Source: Clavelina lepadiformis (lineage: Eukaryota; Chordata; Ascidiacea; Aplousobranchia; Clavelinidae). Taken from it: a stretch of DNA of 64,000 bases. The translations under genes and the position numbers were made by a program. The notes beneath the pieces were generated by a model. It was not told where the DNA came from. It searched no databases and saw only the letters and a program-made list of their open reading frames with translations. Location of the stretch: positions 15,197,501 through 15,261,500 of the forward strand of contig NC_135245.1 of assembly GCF_947623445.1 (NCBI RefSeq), read 5' to 3'. Of this stretch, positions 49,009 through 64,000 are shown piece by piece. Position 1 is the first letter of the stretch. Each line of letters begins with the position of its first letter.

Positions 49009-52000
49009 TCATGAAACTAAAATAATAGGATCCTTTACAATTGAACGTTTATCACGAAATCTTTCCAGTAAAACCAAATCCTCGAGAGCACCCTCGATGT
49101 AATCTTCGCGGAGGTAGAAGTTGGGGTTTTCTCTTTCCACTTTTCGATCCTACGTTAAGATTGGAATTATTTATCAAGCATTAAAAGTAACACAAATGTC
49201 GCCTAAACCTGGTAATGGGATTCCTTCGTTTGGCACCAGTTTACATAAACCGTTTATTGAAATGTTCCAACTGATTCTTAAGAGATACCTTCAAATAAAA
49301 TTTCTATTGTTCGATGCCTAGTGCTGCTTGTCAAAAACTTTCAGCAAACTGGTCACTAAACGTATAGAATCCCACCACACCGAAAACCTTACTCGTGCCA
49401 AGTCCCAGAAGCCCAAGTTCTCAACAGCCTGGTCATGTGCTTCCTTTTCGATTCTGATTTCTCTGGAAAGTGCTTCACGTTTCTCTTTATACTCGCTGAG
49501 AACTTCCTTTTCAATTTCTTCAAACGTTGTCCTGTCTTCTAGCCACGTCCATAACTGTTTATCAGATACTTCACGATCCTCAGCCTCATATTTAGGAAGG
49601 TTATTTAGCAGAGATTTAGCAATGCCTTTTAAGGTAAAGAGGTCTTCATCCTAGGATGAAAAAAACTTTATTACACAAGGTTTTAATGGAACGTTTAACA
49701 ACATTACTTTGTTACCATTATTACACCCTTATTGTGTTTATAATCACAGAGCCATGTCTATTTCCTTTTCAAGAAATAAGATAAACCATAAAGTAATAAA
49801 TCTTTTCCATATTAAACACAAAAAAGGATAAACCAGCAAATAACTAACACAAAGTAAATTATTACACATCCAACAAGCTTACTGATATCAAGCCTTTTTC
49901 TTGGGCAGTGTGGCAAGTCTTTGCAGCCCTTTCATGTAATTCGTTATTGTTTATGGTAAGTGAAAGAAGAATATCAACCTGCGTGATTTAATTGATTAAT
50001 TGATTTGATTTACAACAACACAATCAAAAAATGCCCAGGACATTAAGGAACTTTGTTGAACTAAGAATAAGGTTGGCAGAGAAGCAAATATGCTACGTAT
50101 CATTTCAATTGCAGCCATACGGAGAAACGATGCTGCTCAATGGTAGATTTATACTTTTTGTATTATTTCTTTTTTGCCATTAACTGTGCGGAGCGAAAGT
50201 TAGGATGCTAACCGTAGTAGTTATAGCACAATAAGACACATGCTCACGAACAATTAACAAACAGGAAAAAGTGGCAAAGCCCAAGGGCTTCAAACATGCA
50301 AGATAGCAATAATAGAATTGAGCTATAAGATGGTAGGTACATGGCAGTAATGTACTTAAACTTAATCTTTTTGGCATATATATATATTGAAAAAAAATTT
50401 AAAAACCAATGGATGTTTTACATACATATCTCTGACAATTCATTATAACTAAAATAAAACTTACAATCAAACCAAAATTGTATCAAAAATGTTTCATAAG
50501 CATTATAAAATAAATTGCAACAAAAAATAAAATTTGCTTACGCTTTGCTTAGATATAGGTTCATTCAAGTTTTCAACTGATGACACAGCATTTTCAAGAT
50601 ATCCAGGCTTCCACCACAAGGGACCTTTGTAACAAATGAAAGATTTGCTGTTTGTAACTACAGCAACACTTTATTCAAAAGTTTATATTGTTGAAGCCAT
50701 ATTGTTTCTGACATGAGAGTGTATAAACCAGGGGTGGGCAAACTTGTTCAATGAAAGAGTCACTTGCGGAAAACTATAAACACCAGCAAGCCGCAAAATC
50801 AGTAATGATTGTCAATTTGGTTACTATATTATTATTAGTCATTTTGGGATATTACTTTTCAGCTAGAAGACCCATAAAAAACATGTCGGCGAGGCACACT
50901 TTGACCACCTTTGCCATAGAGTATAGAATCTATACCTGAAAACAATGTCGGATTCTAAGTCTTGTGTTACGTCATAAACGAAATGCTGGCCTAAAAAAAG
51001 AAAAAAGTGGACAGAAACGTTCATAAACGGTACTCTTGGTAGCCTTTACAATTCTTTTGGAATTTTACGATTCGACTAGAGAGCCACAAAAGCCACAGAG
51101 CCACAAAAAACATGCCGGCGAGCCGCAGTTTGCCCACCCCTGGTATAAACAATGTTAATAAGCATATGGCATTTGCTTTTTTATACCCCATGGCTCCTGA
51201 TAGGTTGCTCTAATCCCGTGTTCTGCTTCAATGCTTCCCAACAACGACTGACCAAGCAAAGTGAGTGATGGATTTGATAAATACATTCCTATGTGTAAAA
51301 ATATTAATATTACATGACATCAAAATCAGCAAGATATGAGGCGATTGTAAAAACTAAATACTTCTTTTACCTTGTTGTTGTGTATTATAGCAGTACCGCA
51401 TTTGGTAATGTTTCTACGTTACACTGCAAAATGTCATCACAAACCTAGATTACAATGGCAACTGATTTCATCCTTGAGCTTAAGAAAGCATTTGCATAAT
51501 TTGCAACTGATAATTGGTTCTACATAACCAGCTTATCTGCAAGTTTTTTTCCATTGAAGATATTTTTATATGATTTCAAACTTTATATGGCTAAGTTTGA
51601 CTTTTCACTAGAATTCATCAAAAATACAACAGTTATCGATGACCTCCACAAATTTATAACAAAAATCCAGATTTACCAAGAATAAGATTGATGACATTAA
51701 CAACTAAACACGATACTCATATTTGTGATGCTCTGCCTAACTAAGTTGTCGTCAAAACAGCAATAAAGAAAAACTTTGAGCAAAACCTACCAATGCAATA
51801 CAAAATTCCAGCTACGTTTCTTTTTATTGTCACGTCTTCAAATGTTGGAATAATTTCTGTCGTGTTTTCTTCCCAGTATCGAGACACAGCTTCAATAGCA
51901 AGAGCTTGGGAAGTTTTATTATCCAATACCTCCAACAAAAACATCTGACATGCCAGATCCAGAGCTCCTACATTTTTACAGTCAGAAGCAAATTGTAGTA

Positions 52001-55000
52001 AAATATCCGCGTGTGTGTATGATATAAAGATGTGGGCAAAATATTGTTTTTTTTATACAAGAACATAGTAAATTACTGAAAACTATAAAAATGAAAAGTT
52101 ACTCAGCCAGTATTTGGTAGCATACAGTAATAAACTATTACCTTTAATACGTAAAACGTATTCATAAACTTTGCGTCTAGCTAAAGTTTGCATGACACAT
52201 TTAAAAAAATTGGGCATTATATTATGATGTTACAATTCACTTGTTTTGCTCCATCTATTAACTGCATGGGCCTCCAAATTTTTTTATAACAAGCCAAAAA
52301 AGCTATGCAAATGACAAGTATGGGCCATATAACCATTTTGTTTAATACCAATGTAGAAAAACAAAAGGAATGACAAAATGACACTTTTTGAACAAAATTT
52401 GACTGAAACAAGGTCAGTTTATAGTTTATAAGTACAGTAATTCAATATATATCTACTCATTGAAGTAATGGTCAGTCAATTTATTGGTTTATTAATGATA
52501 TTATTTTTATCAGTGAGGCAGTAATAATTTCGTATTAACAAGGTAGTGTTACCATTCTTCAAACTTCTTCGTATCATTATCAACATCACTGAACAAATAA
52601 ATAAGAAAGAAGATTGAGAGTAAGATATTAGCAGTTACAAGTTTATGTGACAGCACAAAAAAGTCCATTCCAATTCGAGAGAACAGTTAGTGTATAACCG
52701 TTTTCATTTTTTCTGACATTGTAACCACATCACTGTGTAAAACAGCTAGTTGCATAAGCTTTGAAATAATGTGAATTAATAGGTAACCATCACAGACAAT
52801 TATCTTCTTTAAACAGATTGTATTTCCACTGAACACGCATAATTTTTTGTTCAGTGCATTTTTGAAAATCCTAGAAGTCTGATCTTAAATTAAATGTTAA
52901 AATATAAACTAACCTCAAAGTCAACGTAACACAGCACAATTGTTTAATTATGTTTGATTATTATCTGCAACATTTAACCTTGGCATGTTAAACTAATTTT
53001 AGCATTTTAATCTAAAATTGATGCTTGTCATATTCAAGAAATGATTCAGTCGATGATTGTTCATCTTGTTGTTTGCTTTTGTTTTCAATTTCGGGTCTCC
53101 TCATATTCTATGCTCTACACTTGCTTACTCATGGCAATTAAATCTTGTCTACAGTTCTAAAGGTATTCTAAAATTTGTAACTCTCCTCTTGACGTTAAAT
53201 CCATCAACAACAAAAGCAACCAATTGGAATTATTATAATGGATATAATTAAAAGAGAGGAGAGAAAAATGATACAGATTAATAGCCATGAGCCACACGAG
53301 CCAAATGACAGGTGACATCATAACTTTTTTACATCACAAAGCCTACTTAGTAAGTTCTTTTTGTCAACGAAATTTGAATGATGGCAAGCCAAATAAATTG
53401 ATTCACAGCTTGGAGAACTCGGTTATATTGCATCGTTATTGATCATGTAAATATATACATAATGGGAAATTTGTTGTGCAAAATATTGCAGGCAGAATCA
53501 CAAAAGCAGAGATATTTATGCAGAATATGCTAAAATATCCATACGGTAGGCATGAAACATCTATTGATTTACGGGTGTAGCTTATATAGGAAAAATTTAA
53601 TAATTCATGTACTTCATTCAACCTTTATATCTAATTCCATACCTTTCAAATCTTGCTTTTCCAGCAAAACATCTAAAACTTTGTTAAGAGAAAAAACATC
53701 AGGAAATATTCCGTAATGTGTTTTTAGAGTTAAAATATCCACAAGAGTTTTAGGATTCACTTCTAAACACTTCTTCACAAATGTGAATGCTGTCCATGGA
53801 CGAATGTAATACGAATTTTCTGTGTGTCGAAAGCTGGATGTAACAATAAATGGATTAGCTAATAACATTGCATTTAAGCATTTAAATAAGCACTGAGTAT
53901 TTTATCTAAATTTCAAAACATTATATCATAACATAAAGTCATGTAATTCCTACAATCCCCATATAATTAATCAAAAACTAAAAGATTATTGGATTCTTAT
54001 GCTTTTTTACTTCTCTGATTTAAAGTATATATAATGCCTTGCAATGATTTATAGCAGGGTTTTCCCAACTTTTTTTCTCACAAGCAACTTGGGGATGTCA
54101 AAAATTTCCACAAACCTTCAGTTTTTCGAAACAAAATTTTGAATTGAATTAAAATCAGAATTATGCTACATAATAACACTTACTTTCAGTGCTTCGTAAA
54201 TGAACCAAATTGTGATAACAATAAAAAATGCAGTTCTTAATGCCAGTTTCCATGTTTAATGTAAGGCAAACTGTATCATATTTGAAGTATCTTATTCATT
54301 TGTATATACTCGTGTAATTGAGGGCCCCAATAATATTGTACTTTGACCTCAACTATGAAAATGGGGTTCCTGCTTTGGTATTGTTTTTATTTTAACCTTC
54401 ATGAGCAAGAATGGACTAATGTAGCATGCCCATTATGTTAGTTAAACATGCTGGATGCTTTTAAACAAGCCATGAATAAAAACACTGGCAGTTAATGGCG
54501 TATTAATTTGAAATGTCGTATATAAACAACAATTCCGTTGTGCTGTATAACTTATTGTATATTTTCGGGGATTAGTCAAATTTTCTGATAAACAAAGCTA
54601 GCATTAGATAGAGGCTCGTAAAATACTCATGACACCATGAGTTTTGTCACATATTTCCTTTCAATATCTATGATTGGAAGATATGGATAATCTAAGTTTA
54701 CCTTTACAATGAGATTAAACAATAAACAACTCCACCTCAATAACTGCAATGCACAATTTATTTGTTGAAAGTAAGCCATTGACGTTTTTCTCTTAAAGCT
54801 GTTTTCTCTCATACAAGTGACAAGCAACCTACTGTGTTTGAAAACAAGCCCACTGTGTTCTCGATTATGGTAATTGTTTTATAACAATCTTGCTATTAGC
54901 TCCATAGCATTTAATATTGCATCAGTTATAGTTGTGATAAGGATCTTCAAAAAAGAAAATGCGATAAAAGAAAATGAATGAAGACGTTTAAAAGTAATCT

Positions 55001-57448
55001 ATTTTTCAATTCTCAGAAATGCCTCATAAACCCCCTGAGATTAACTCATGCACCCCAGTTCGAAAGCCCTGGTTCATAGATAATATTGTTAGATGAAACA
55101 TAAGCATATCAATATGGCACTATGGCATAATGGTGACATCGTACTGTTGTAAGGACAAATTGACAACAGAAACACTGTAAAACTCTCTATTTTATGCTGG
55201 AGTGCAAAAGTGAAAAAAAAAAATTATATATATGGGTTCATTGCAAAAGCATGATCTCAACCGTGATCCGACACCTAATCGAAAGACACTTTATCGAACG
55301 ACACTTAATCGAACGACAGTTTATCGAACGACACTTAATCGAACGACAGCTGATCGAAACGACAGATGATCGAACCGACAGTTGATCGAACGACACTTTA
55401 TCGAACCGACAGTTGATCGAACGACACTTTATCGAACCGACAGTTGATCAAAGCGACAGTTGATCGAATCGACTGTTGCTTCTCCCGCACACAGTTATAG
55501 CAAAACGTGGCGTACAGTTGCATTGTTTGCTGTAGAAAATTGAAATTTGGTGACTTTTCATAAAAAATGTTCAGCTATCTGTCCATGTTTGTTTGGTAAA
55601 GTTGGATTTTGTAATTTTTGAGATATTGTGATAGACTGAATTGACTGCTCGATCTCGCATGCTGGCTTTTGCTCTCGCAACTATAACACGTGCAGGGTTT
55701 GGTGGATGACTGTGCTCACATGGTGCTCTCATGAGGCTGTCGTCCTCGGCTGTGGATAGACGGCTTTTACATTTGAGGTAGTCCTCACATCTCCAGTAAG
55801 TTACGGCATTAAAGCATTGAGTTACAGCATTAAAGTGACACTTGATGCTGCTTGCTTTGTGAAAGTTTTTCAACATCTGGTGACAAGTCAGATGAAGCAA
55901 GAACCAGAACATTTTCTAAATAGGCGTCGGAAATGCGTGATCTTAGCTTGCTCTTCGTGAATTTCATTGTTGAAAACATTTGTTCACATGTGTACGTGCT
56001 ACCAAGCATCGAAGCCATTTCTTTTGCGCTGTCGGTCAAGCTGGGATAAAGACCACTTTCAAGAAGCTACTTTGTGTAAAAGTCAGGCAGCGATATGCCC
56101 CTTGCTATGAAATTTTGCCTTCAATTCCTTACTCTTTGTATCTATAATGACTAGTCTAGTCTACTGTACAGACAATCTCGTACTTAGTGATTCTCGTGCG
56201 TATTCTTGTGATATCTTATTAATATGTGGGCGGGCCGGCCGCCATGCGAAATCGTACACTTTATGATACAAATATAAAATATAGATATAAAATATAAATC
56301 GTCAACTTTACGATGGAAATATAAAATATAGATATAAAATATAAATCGTCAACTTTATGATATATACATCACAATTCATTAATGTACAGTTGTACACCAT
56401 TACAAAGACCGCACATCACAATGGCTTATTGTCTCAATGTTTGAGAAACACGCAAAAATCTTGCTTGAACTGTCGGTTCGATAAAGTGTCGTTCGATCAA
56501 CTGTCGGTTCGATAAAGTGTCGTTCGATCGGCTGTCGGTTCGATAAAGTGTCGTTCGATTAACTGTCGGTTCGATTAACTGTCGTTCGATAAAGAGTCGT
56601 TCGATCATCTGTCGCTTCGATTAACTGTCGTTCGATAAAATGTCGTTCGATAAAGTGTCTTTCGATAAAGTGTCATAGTACCGATCTCAACAAAAGGGTT
56701 CAACATAGTAAACATTTTACTCACTGGTGCAAATAAAAAAGTGACCCAGAAAGATGTTCATCTGTCTGCACACATCTAATCATACGATCAATCATCATTG
56801 AACTGACAGGCATATTCCGTTCGTGGCATCTATTTAAGGACATGCACACCTCTGCCATGTCACCAGATCCTGAAGCGGGACTGGTGATTTGTTTGGAAAG
56901 TTCCGGAGATAAATAGGCATTGGATAAAAAGTTTCGAAAAGCTACAACAACAACATGCAGAGCTAAAATCTTTAAATGTTAGCATGTTTAAAAGTTGTGC
57001 AATAATAATTAATCTAAACAAGATTACAACTCTAGGCTAGAAAGTATGGCAGTTTTCAACGTGAATTCGTGCAAGTAGAAACTTAAAGTATGACATGGTG
57101 GTGCGCATTACAGACATAATTCTTTGTTTTTTGTATTGTTTGGAATTTTCGCCTTTATCTTTGTTTATTTATTTTAAACCGAGATTCAAACAACTAAGGT
57201 CGCCTTGCTTGCTTATTATAAATTAGCGTTAAGATGAAAAATTTCCACGTGTACGTGTTGAATCTCGTGTGTGTATGTGCCACACTTTCCACATTTTGTA
57301 TAGGCCTACGCTATGCAGTCTTTTACTGATTTATATAATGTTTTAATGTTTAAGCAAACTTTAACTTACCATAAAAAGCACAATTTTTAACTGTTTGTTT
57401 GACACGTGAACTTTTGAAGCAAACTAATTTTCTGAAACACAAAGCCAT
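49009..57448 (-). CDS. MRPS27: Mitochondrial ribosomal small-subunit protein mS27
   Basis: Nine exons: 57448-57370, 56941-56725, 53833-53643, 51967-51791, 51288-51187, 50624-50542, 49978-49883, 49650-49393, 49149-49009; 447 residues (human 414), all in frame. Exon 1 encodes a basic mitochondrial leader (MALCFRKLVCFKSSRVKQTV). Family landmarks in order: ERNMPVSSMMIDRMI, FRHTENSYYIRPWTAF, THYGIFPDVFSLNKVLD, GALDLACQMFLLEV, LLGSIEAEHGIRATYQ and PLWWKPGYLENAV, each alignable to human MRPS27 from memory; this is the helical PPR-like body. The C-terminal third (exons 7-9) is a charged coiled coil (KEVLSEYKEKREALSREI) and ends RFRDKRSIVKDPIILVS. Introns 2 and 5 hold three hAT elements. The weak exon-like segments at 52550 and 52150 were excluded because exon 3 joins exon 4 in perfect register. 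Confidence 0.93.
50165..50335 (-). repeat. tRNA-Ala-like SINE, copy 2 (MRPS27 intron)
   Basis: On the minus strand a decayed tRNA-Ala head (ATAGCTCAATT..., CTTGCATGTTTGAAGCCC) is followed by a body matching 35225-35330. Confidence 0.45.
50729..51142. mobile_element. 414-bp hAT-type element in MRPS27 intron 5
   Basis: Ends CAGGGGTGGGCAAACT and GTTTGCCCACCCCTG with perfect 8-bp duplications GTATAAAC (50721-50728 and 51143-51150). The terminal type is close to the element at 16802-17124. GAGCCACAAAA-type repeats near the right end; no transposase. Confidence 0.94.
54055..55071. mobile_element. About 1-kb hAT-like element in MRPS27 intron 2
   Basis: Left end CAGGGTTTTCCCAACTTTTT; right end, reverse complemented, CAGGGCTTTCGAACTGGGG. 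Flanks ATTTATAG and GTTCATAG agree at six of eight positions. The interior shows no protein. Old copy. Confidence 0.6.
55261..56682 (-). mobile_element. hAT element with long arrays of inverted subterminal repeats and transposase fragment
   Basis: 8-bp duplications GATCTCAA (55253-55260 and 56683-56690) flank a 1,422-bp element. Both ends are arrays of a roughly 15-bp unit (ATCGAACGACACTTT and variants), about fourteen units at left (55275-55475) and in inverted orientation at right (56465-56670). The minus strand at 56030-55880 reads MASMLGSTYTCEQMFSTMKF and SKLRSRISDAYLENVLVLAS, the hAT transposase C-terminal dimerisation region. The rest of the transposase is missing. Confidence 0.88.
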
Positions 57449-59812
57449 GATTGTACAAATCGCTTCAGCCTAAGTGCCCCTTCCGTTCATGAAAGCTAAC
57501 GCTATCCAGGTCGGTATTCGACCTGGCACTGAACATATGTCAAATAAAGTATCTACATAGGGGAAGTTCTGGCGAGCAACATGATTTCATAAAAATCTTA
57601 AAACAAGTAAAACGCTTAGTTTATTACTTCTATTATAATATGTGTACTATATTTTGCCTTTACAGTATATATTTTTAGTTATCTGTGTTATTTTCAAACC
57701 ATTTTGCTTCTCTTTCTCTCGGTTTGTTTGAAAATGAAATGCGGTACGCACTTCAAAAAGTGATTTGAAAAGGTTTGTGCAACAAGCAACATATCTCATA
57801 GGCTACTAACTAACAACCAGTGGTGGTCAATGGTGAAGTAGTTTTAATTCGTCAGAGCATTGTTACGTGAAATATGTGAAAATCAAGTTGTATACGGTAT
57901 ATAAACGCTTGGTGCAGTAGTGATTACAAACGAGTTGTCTAATTTGAACGTTCATCAGTCTAGTACTCAAGCCAGCGTTTCATGATGTTGTTTTAGTCTT
58001 TATTGGAATTGTAATATATTGCGATGTCAATAAACATGTACATTTATATGGACAAACTTTGTCGAGTTGAATGCAAGTTTTATAATATCAGAATTCTGGC
58101 TGCGGAAGATTTCATGATCGATAGATACGAGACTCATTGAATATAGCCAGAACAACTCAAGCTATAACCAAGTAACCATAAACTCTAAGTCTAACTCAAT
58201 ACCCATCGAAGAGCTCCAAAAGATTCCAACATTTAGTTACAACTAAAAACATTTGGTTATATAGGCCTACTAAAACACTGACTACTTCCTACTTCAGCAT
58301 TTGGTAAACTTGCTCAAGTATGCTACTTTAGTCTAAAAACTACTTAAGTAAAACTAGAAGTACCCATGAACAAAATTACTTCAGTAAGTAGCTAAAGTAG
58401 AAGAAATCTACTTAAGTACAGTAGACTACTTAAGTAAAATTACTTAAGTTCTGACCACTACTGGCTGAAACTATTTAGCTTCATAAAATTATGCATAACC
58501 CTGCGGTTGCAGTACTTTAGCAAGCTCCTGGTTATTCGTGTTTTCACAACTTTATACTTTAGACCGATAGCTACTTCTTGAGTAGTTTAAAATGATCCAC
58601 TTCCTACATGAGTAGTTTTTTGAATGGTAATACATCTACTTGTAGTGGAGTAGATTTTTTTCGGTAATAACAATACTTCTACCTAAGTAACTTGTGTGGT
58701 TACTTTGACCACCACTGCTAATAACCATGCTAGTAAATTGAAGTTGGACATGTTGCACTAGTTACTATTATTTTGATATGGTGTTGTATTAAATGGCTTT
58801 CTTTTCAATTGCTTCATTAACTTGCAGCTTGGTTAATGTTCAGATCGATGCTACGCCCTTGACTTGACCTTTCGTTTTTCGTACAGACTAGTTCCAATTA
58901 GTTAAAATTACTTTAACTTTTACTTCGATGCCAAACCAAATCTAACCTTATGAGAATGTTTAGCGGGTTGCGTGACTTTGTGTAAAGAAACATCCGCAGA
59001 GATGTCAACGAAGGAAAATTTTATTTTGAAAGATAGAAAGTTATTCGCATTTCTGAGAAATAACGAGGTAAAAAAACAAACGTCAAATAGAATACCAAAC
59101 AAGAATCAACAGAATAAGCTTGCAATTGCCCACAATTCGATCCGGTGCAACCGCCAAACAAATATAATTTCAACGCAATTACGTAGTGTATGCTATTAGT
59201 CTGATACCGTAGCAGCAACATTAACATGTCGTTATATCAAAAAAATGTTTGTAAAATCTTTTCATTCTTTAAATAGCTATTTCACAGTGTCTTCTACAAA
59301 TAGATTTATCCTACCTTGTAAAAACGAATTCAAAGCGTCGATACAGATGTTTTTTAATGAGAAAAAAGCGCCATTTGAGAAAATCTAGAAGACATCAATA
59401 TGCGACGACATTTCTGCGGCCGCAATACTGCTTTCATACTTTCATGAACATTGCGCTTCTTGACGTATAAACATAAAATACTTTCGCGCGAGAATAAATC
59501 TATACGCCATATAATTGTGATGAAATATTTTCATACCGACAACGTAAAAACTCGCACCTTCAAATAAGTTTCACGAAAAAAGCATAAAAAAGCAAGATTG
59601 ACAAAAAAGTGCGAATAGGCAAATGTTGACATGATTTTTGAAAGCAATTTAAAAAAATATAAATCCGTGCAACACTTTACACATTATCCCAGTTAGGCTG
59701 GCGCTGAAAAGTGAAAACAAAAGTCAAAAACTCAACTGCTCCCACAACTGACAATTATTGCAAACCGGTCTCAAGAGGCTTTGAAGAGGATATGACGTCA
59801 CCAATCGTCTTG
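57449..59812. other. Intergenic spacer between MRPS27 and PTK7
   Basis: Includes the MRPS27 promoter side, a Tol2-like hAT element (57818-58717) and the PTK7 3' untranslated region. No other gene seen. Confidence 0.5.
57818..58717. mobile_element. 900-bp Tol2-like hAT MITE with an inserted repeat
   Basis: Ends CAGTGGTGGTCAATGG and CTTTGACCACCACTG with duplications CTAACAAC (57810-57817) and CTAATAAC (58718-58725), one mismatch. Subterminal TACTTAAGTAAAATTACTT runs recall Tol2 and related hAT elements. The segment 57937-58150 is a dispersed repeat also found at 21440-21657. Confidence 0.85.

Positions 59813-64000
<4,188 letters not shown>

Noticed and set aside
52140-52590. Two exon-like segments (RRKVYEYVLRIK and DVDNDTKKFEEW) on the minus strand in MRPS27 intron 3
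   Set aside because: Exon 3 (53643) joins exon 4 (51967) directly in frame and matches the family alignment without gaps; the segments would interrupt a conserved helix.
56100-56420. Repeated ATATAAAATATA/TCGTCAACTTTA blocks
   Set aside because: Short internal tandem duplication within the hAT element; no separate meaning seen.

Overview
The window is AT-rich metazoan nuclear DNA with spliced genes, GT-AG introns and dense small DNA-transposon debris. I reconstructed gene models by reading exons between splice signals and checking that every junction keeps frame. The gene set (NuRD subunit p66/GATAD2, TMEM263, mevalonate kinase, mitoribosomal protein mS27, PTK7 and an LDL-receptor class A repeat protein) is animal-specific as a group. 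Sequence style and gene structure suggest an invertebrate, possibly an ascidian tunicate. That assignment is an inference, not something the sequence proves.

Layout, left to right: (1) 574-2909, minus strand: a protein joining STPR 23-residue DNA-binding repeats to a shortened p66-type GATA zinc finger. (2) 5140-18287, minus: a full 15-exon GATAD2 (p66) gene encoding 683 residues, with a second STPR reading frame (7289-8261) inside its largest intron. (3) 18288-23081: intergenic, with a decayed pogo-type transposon and a terminal-inverted-repeat element. (4) 23082-29460, plus: a 20-exon, 736-residue gene of unknown function with a third p66-type zinc finger. (5) 30132-33977, minus: a secreted or GPI-anchored protein with about nine LDLa repeats. 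(6) 35585-35742: tRNA-Ser(GCT) and tRNA-Ala(TGC), minus strand, four bases apart. (7) 37711-41944, minus: TMEM263. (8) 46053-48784, plus: mevalonate kinase, complete. (9) 49009-57448, minus: MRPS27, complete. (10) 59813 to the right edge, minus: 3' part of a PTK7-type receptor pseudokinase.

The main discovery is a local family of p66-type zinc-finger genes. The three genes on the left share two intron positions in identical phase. One lies just after the G-L-E-E/K/Q motif and one splits the second zinc-ligand cysteine codon after its first base. This indicates descent from one gene rather than convergence. One member has gained, or kept, an STPR array. A second STPR frame sits in the canonical GATAD2 gene with splice phases that would let it be an in-frame cassette exon, so the STPR plus p66-finger architecture may exist twice.

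At least eight hAT-type elements have readable terminal inverted repeats and 8-bp target duplications. Two of these retain hAT transposase C-terminal remnants. tRNA-derived SINE-like repeats, a decayed pogo transposase, a degenerate widespread transposon-associated gene in a TMEM263 intron and a possible Penelope-type ribozyme relic fill much of the non-coding space.
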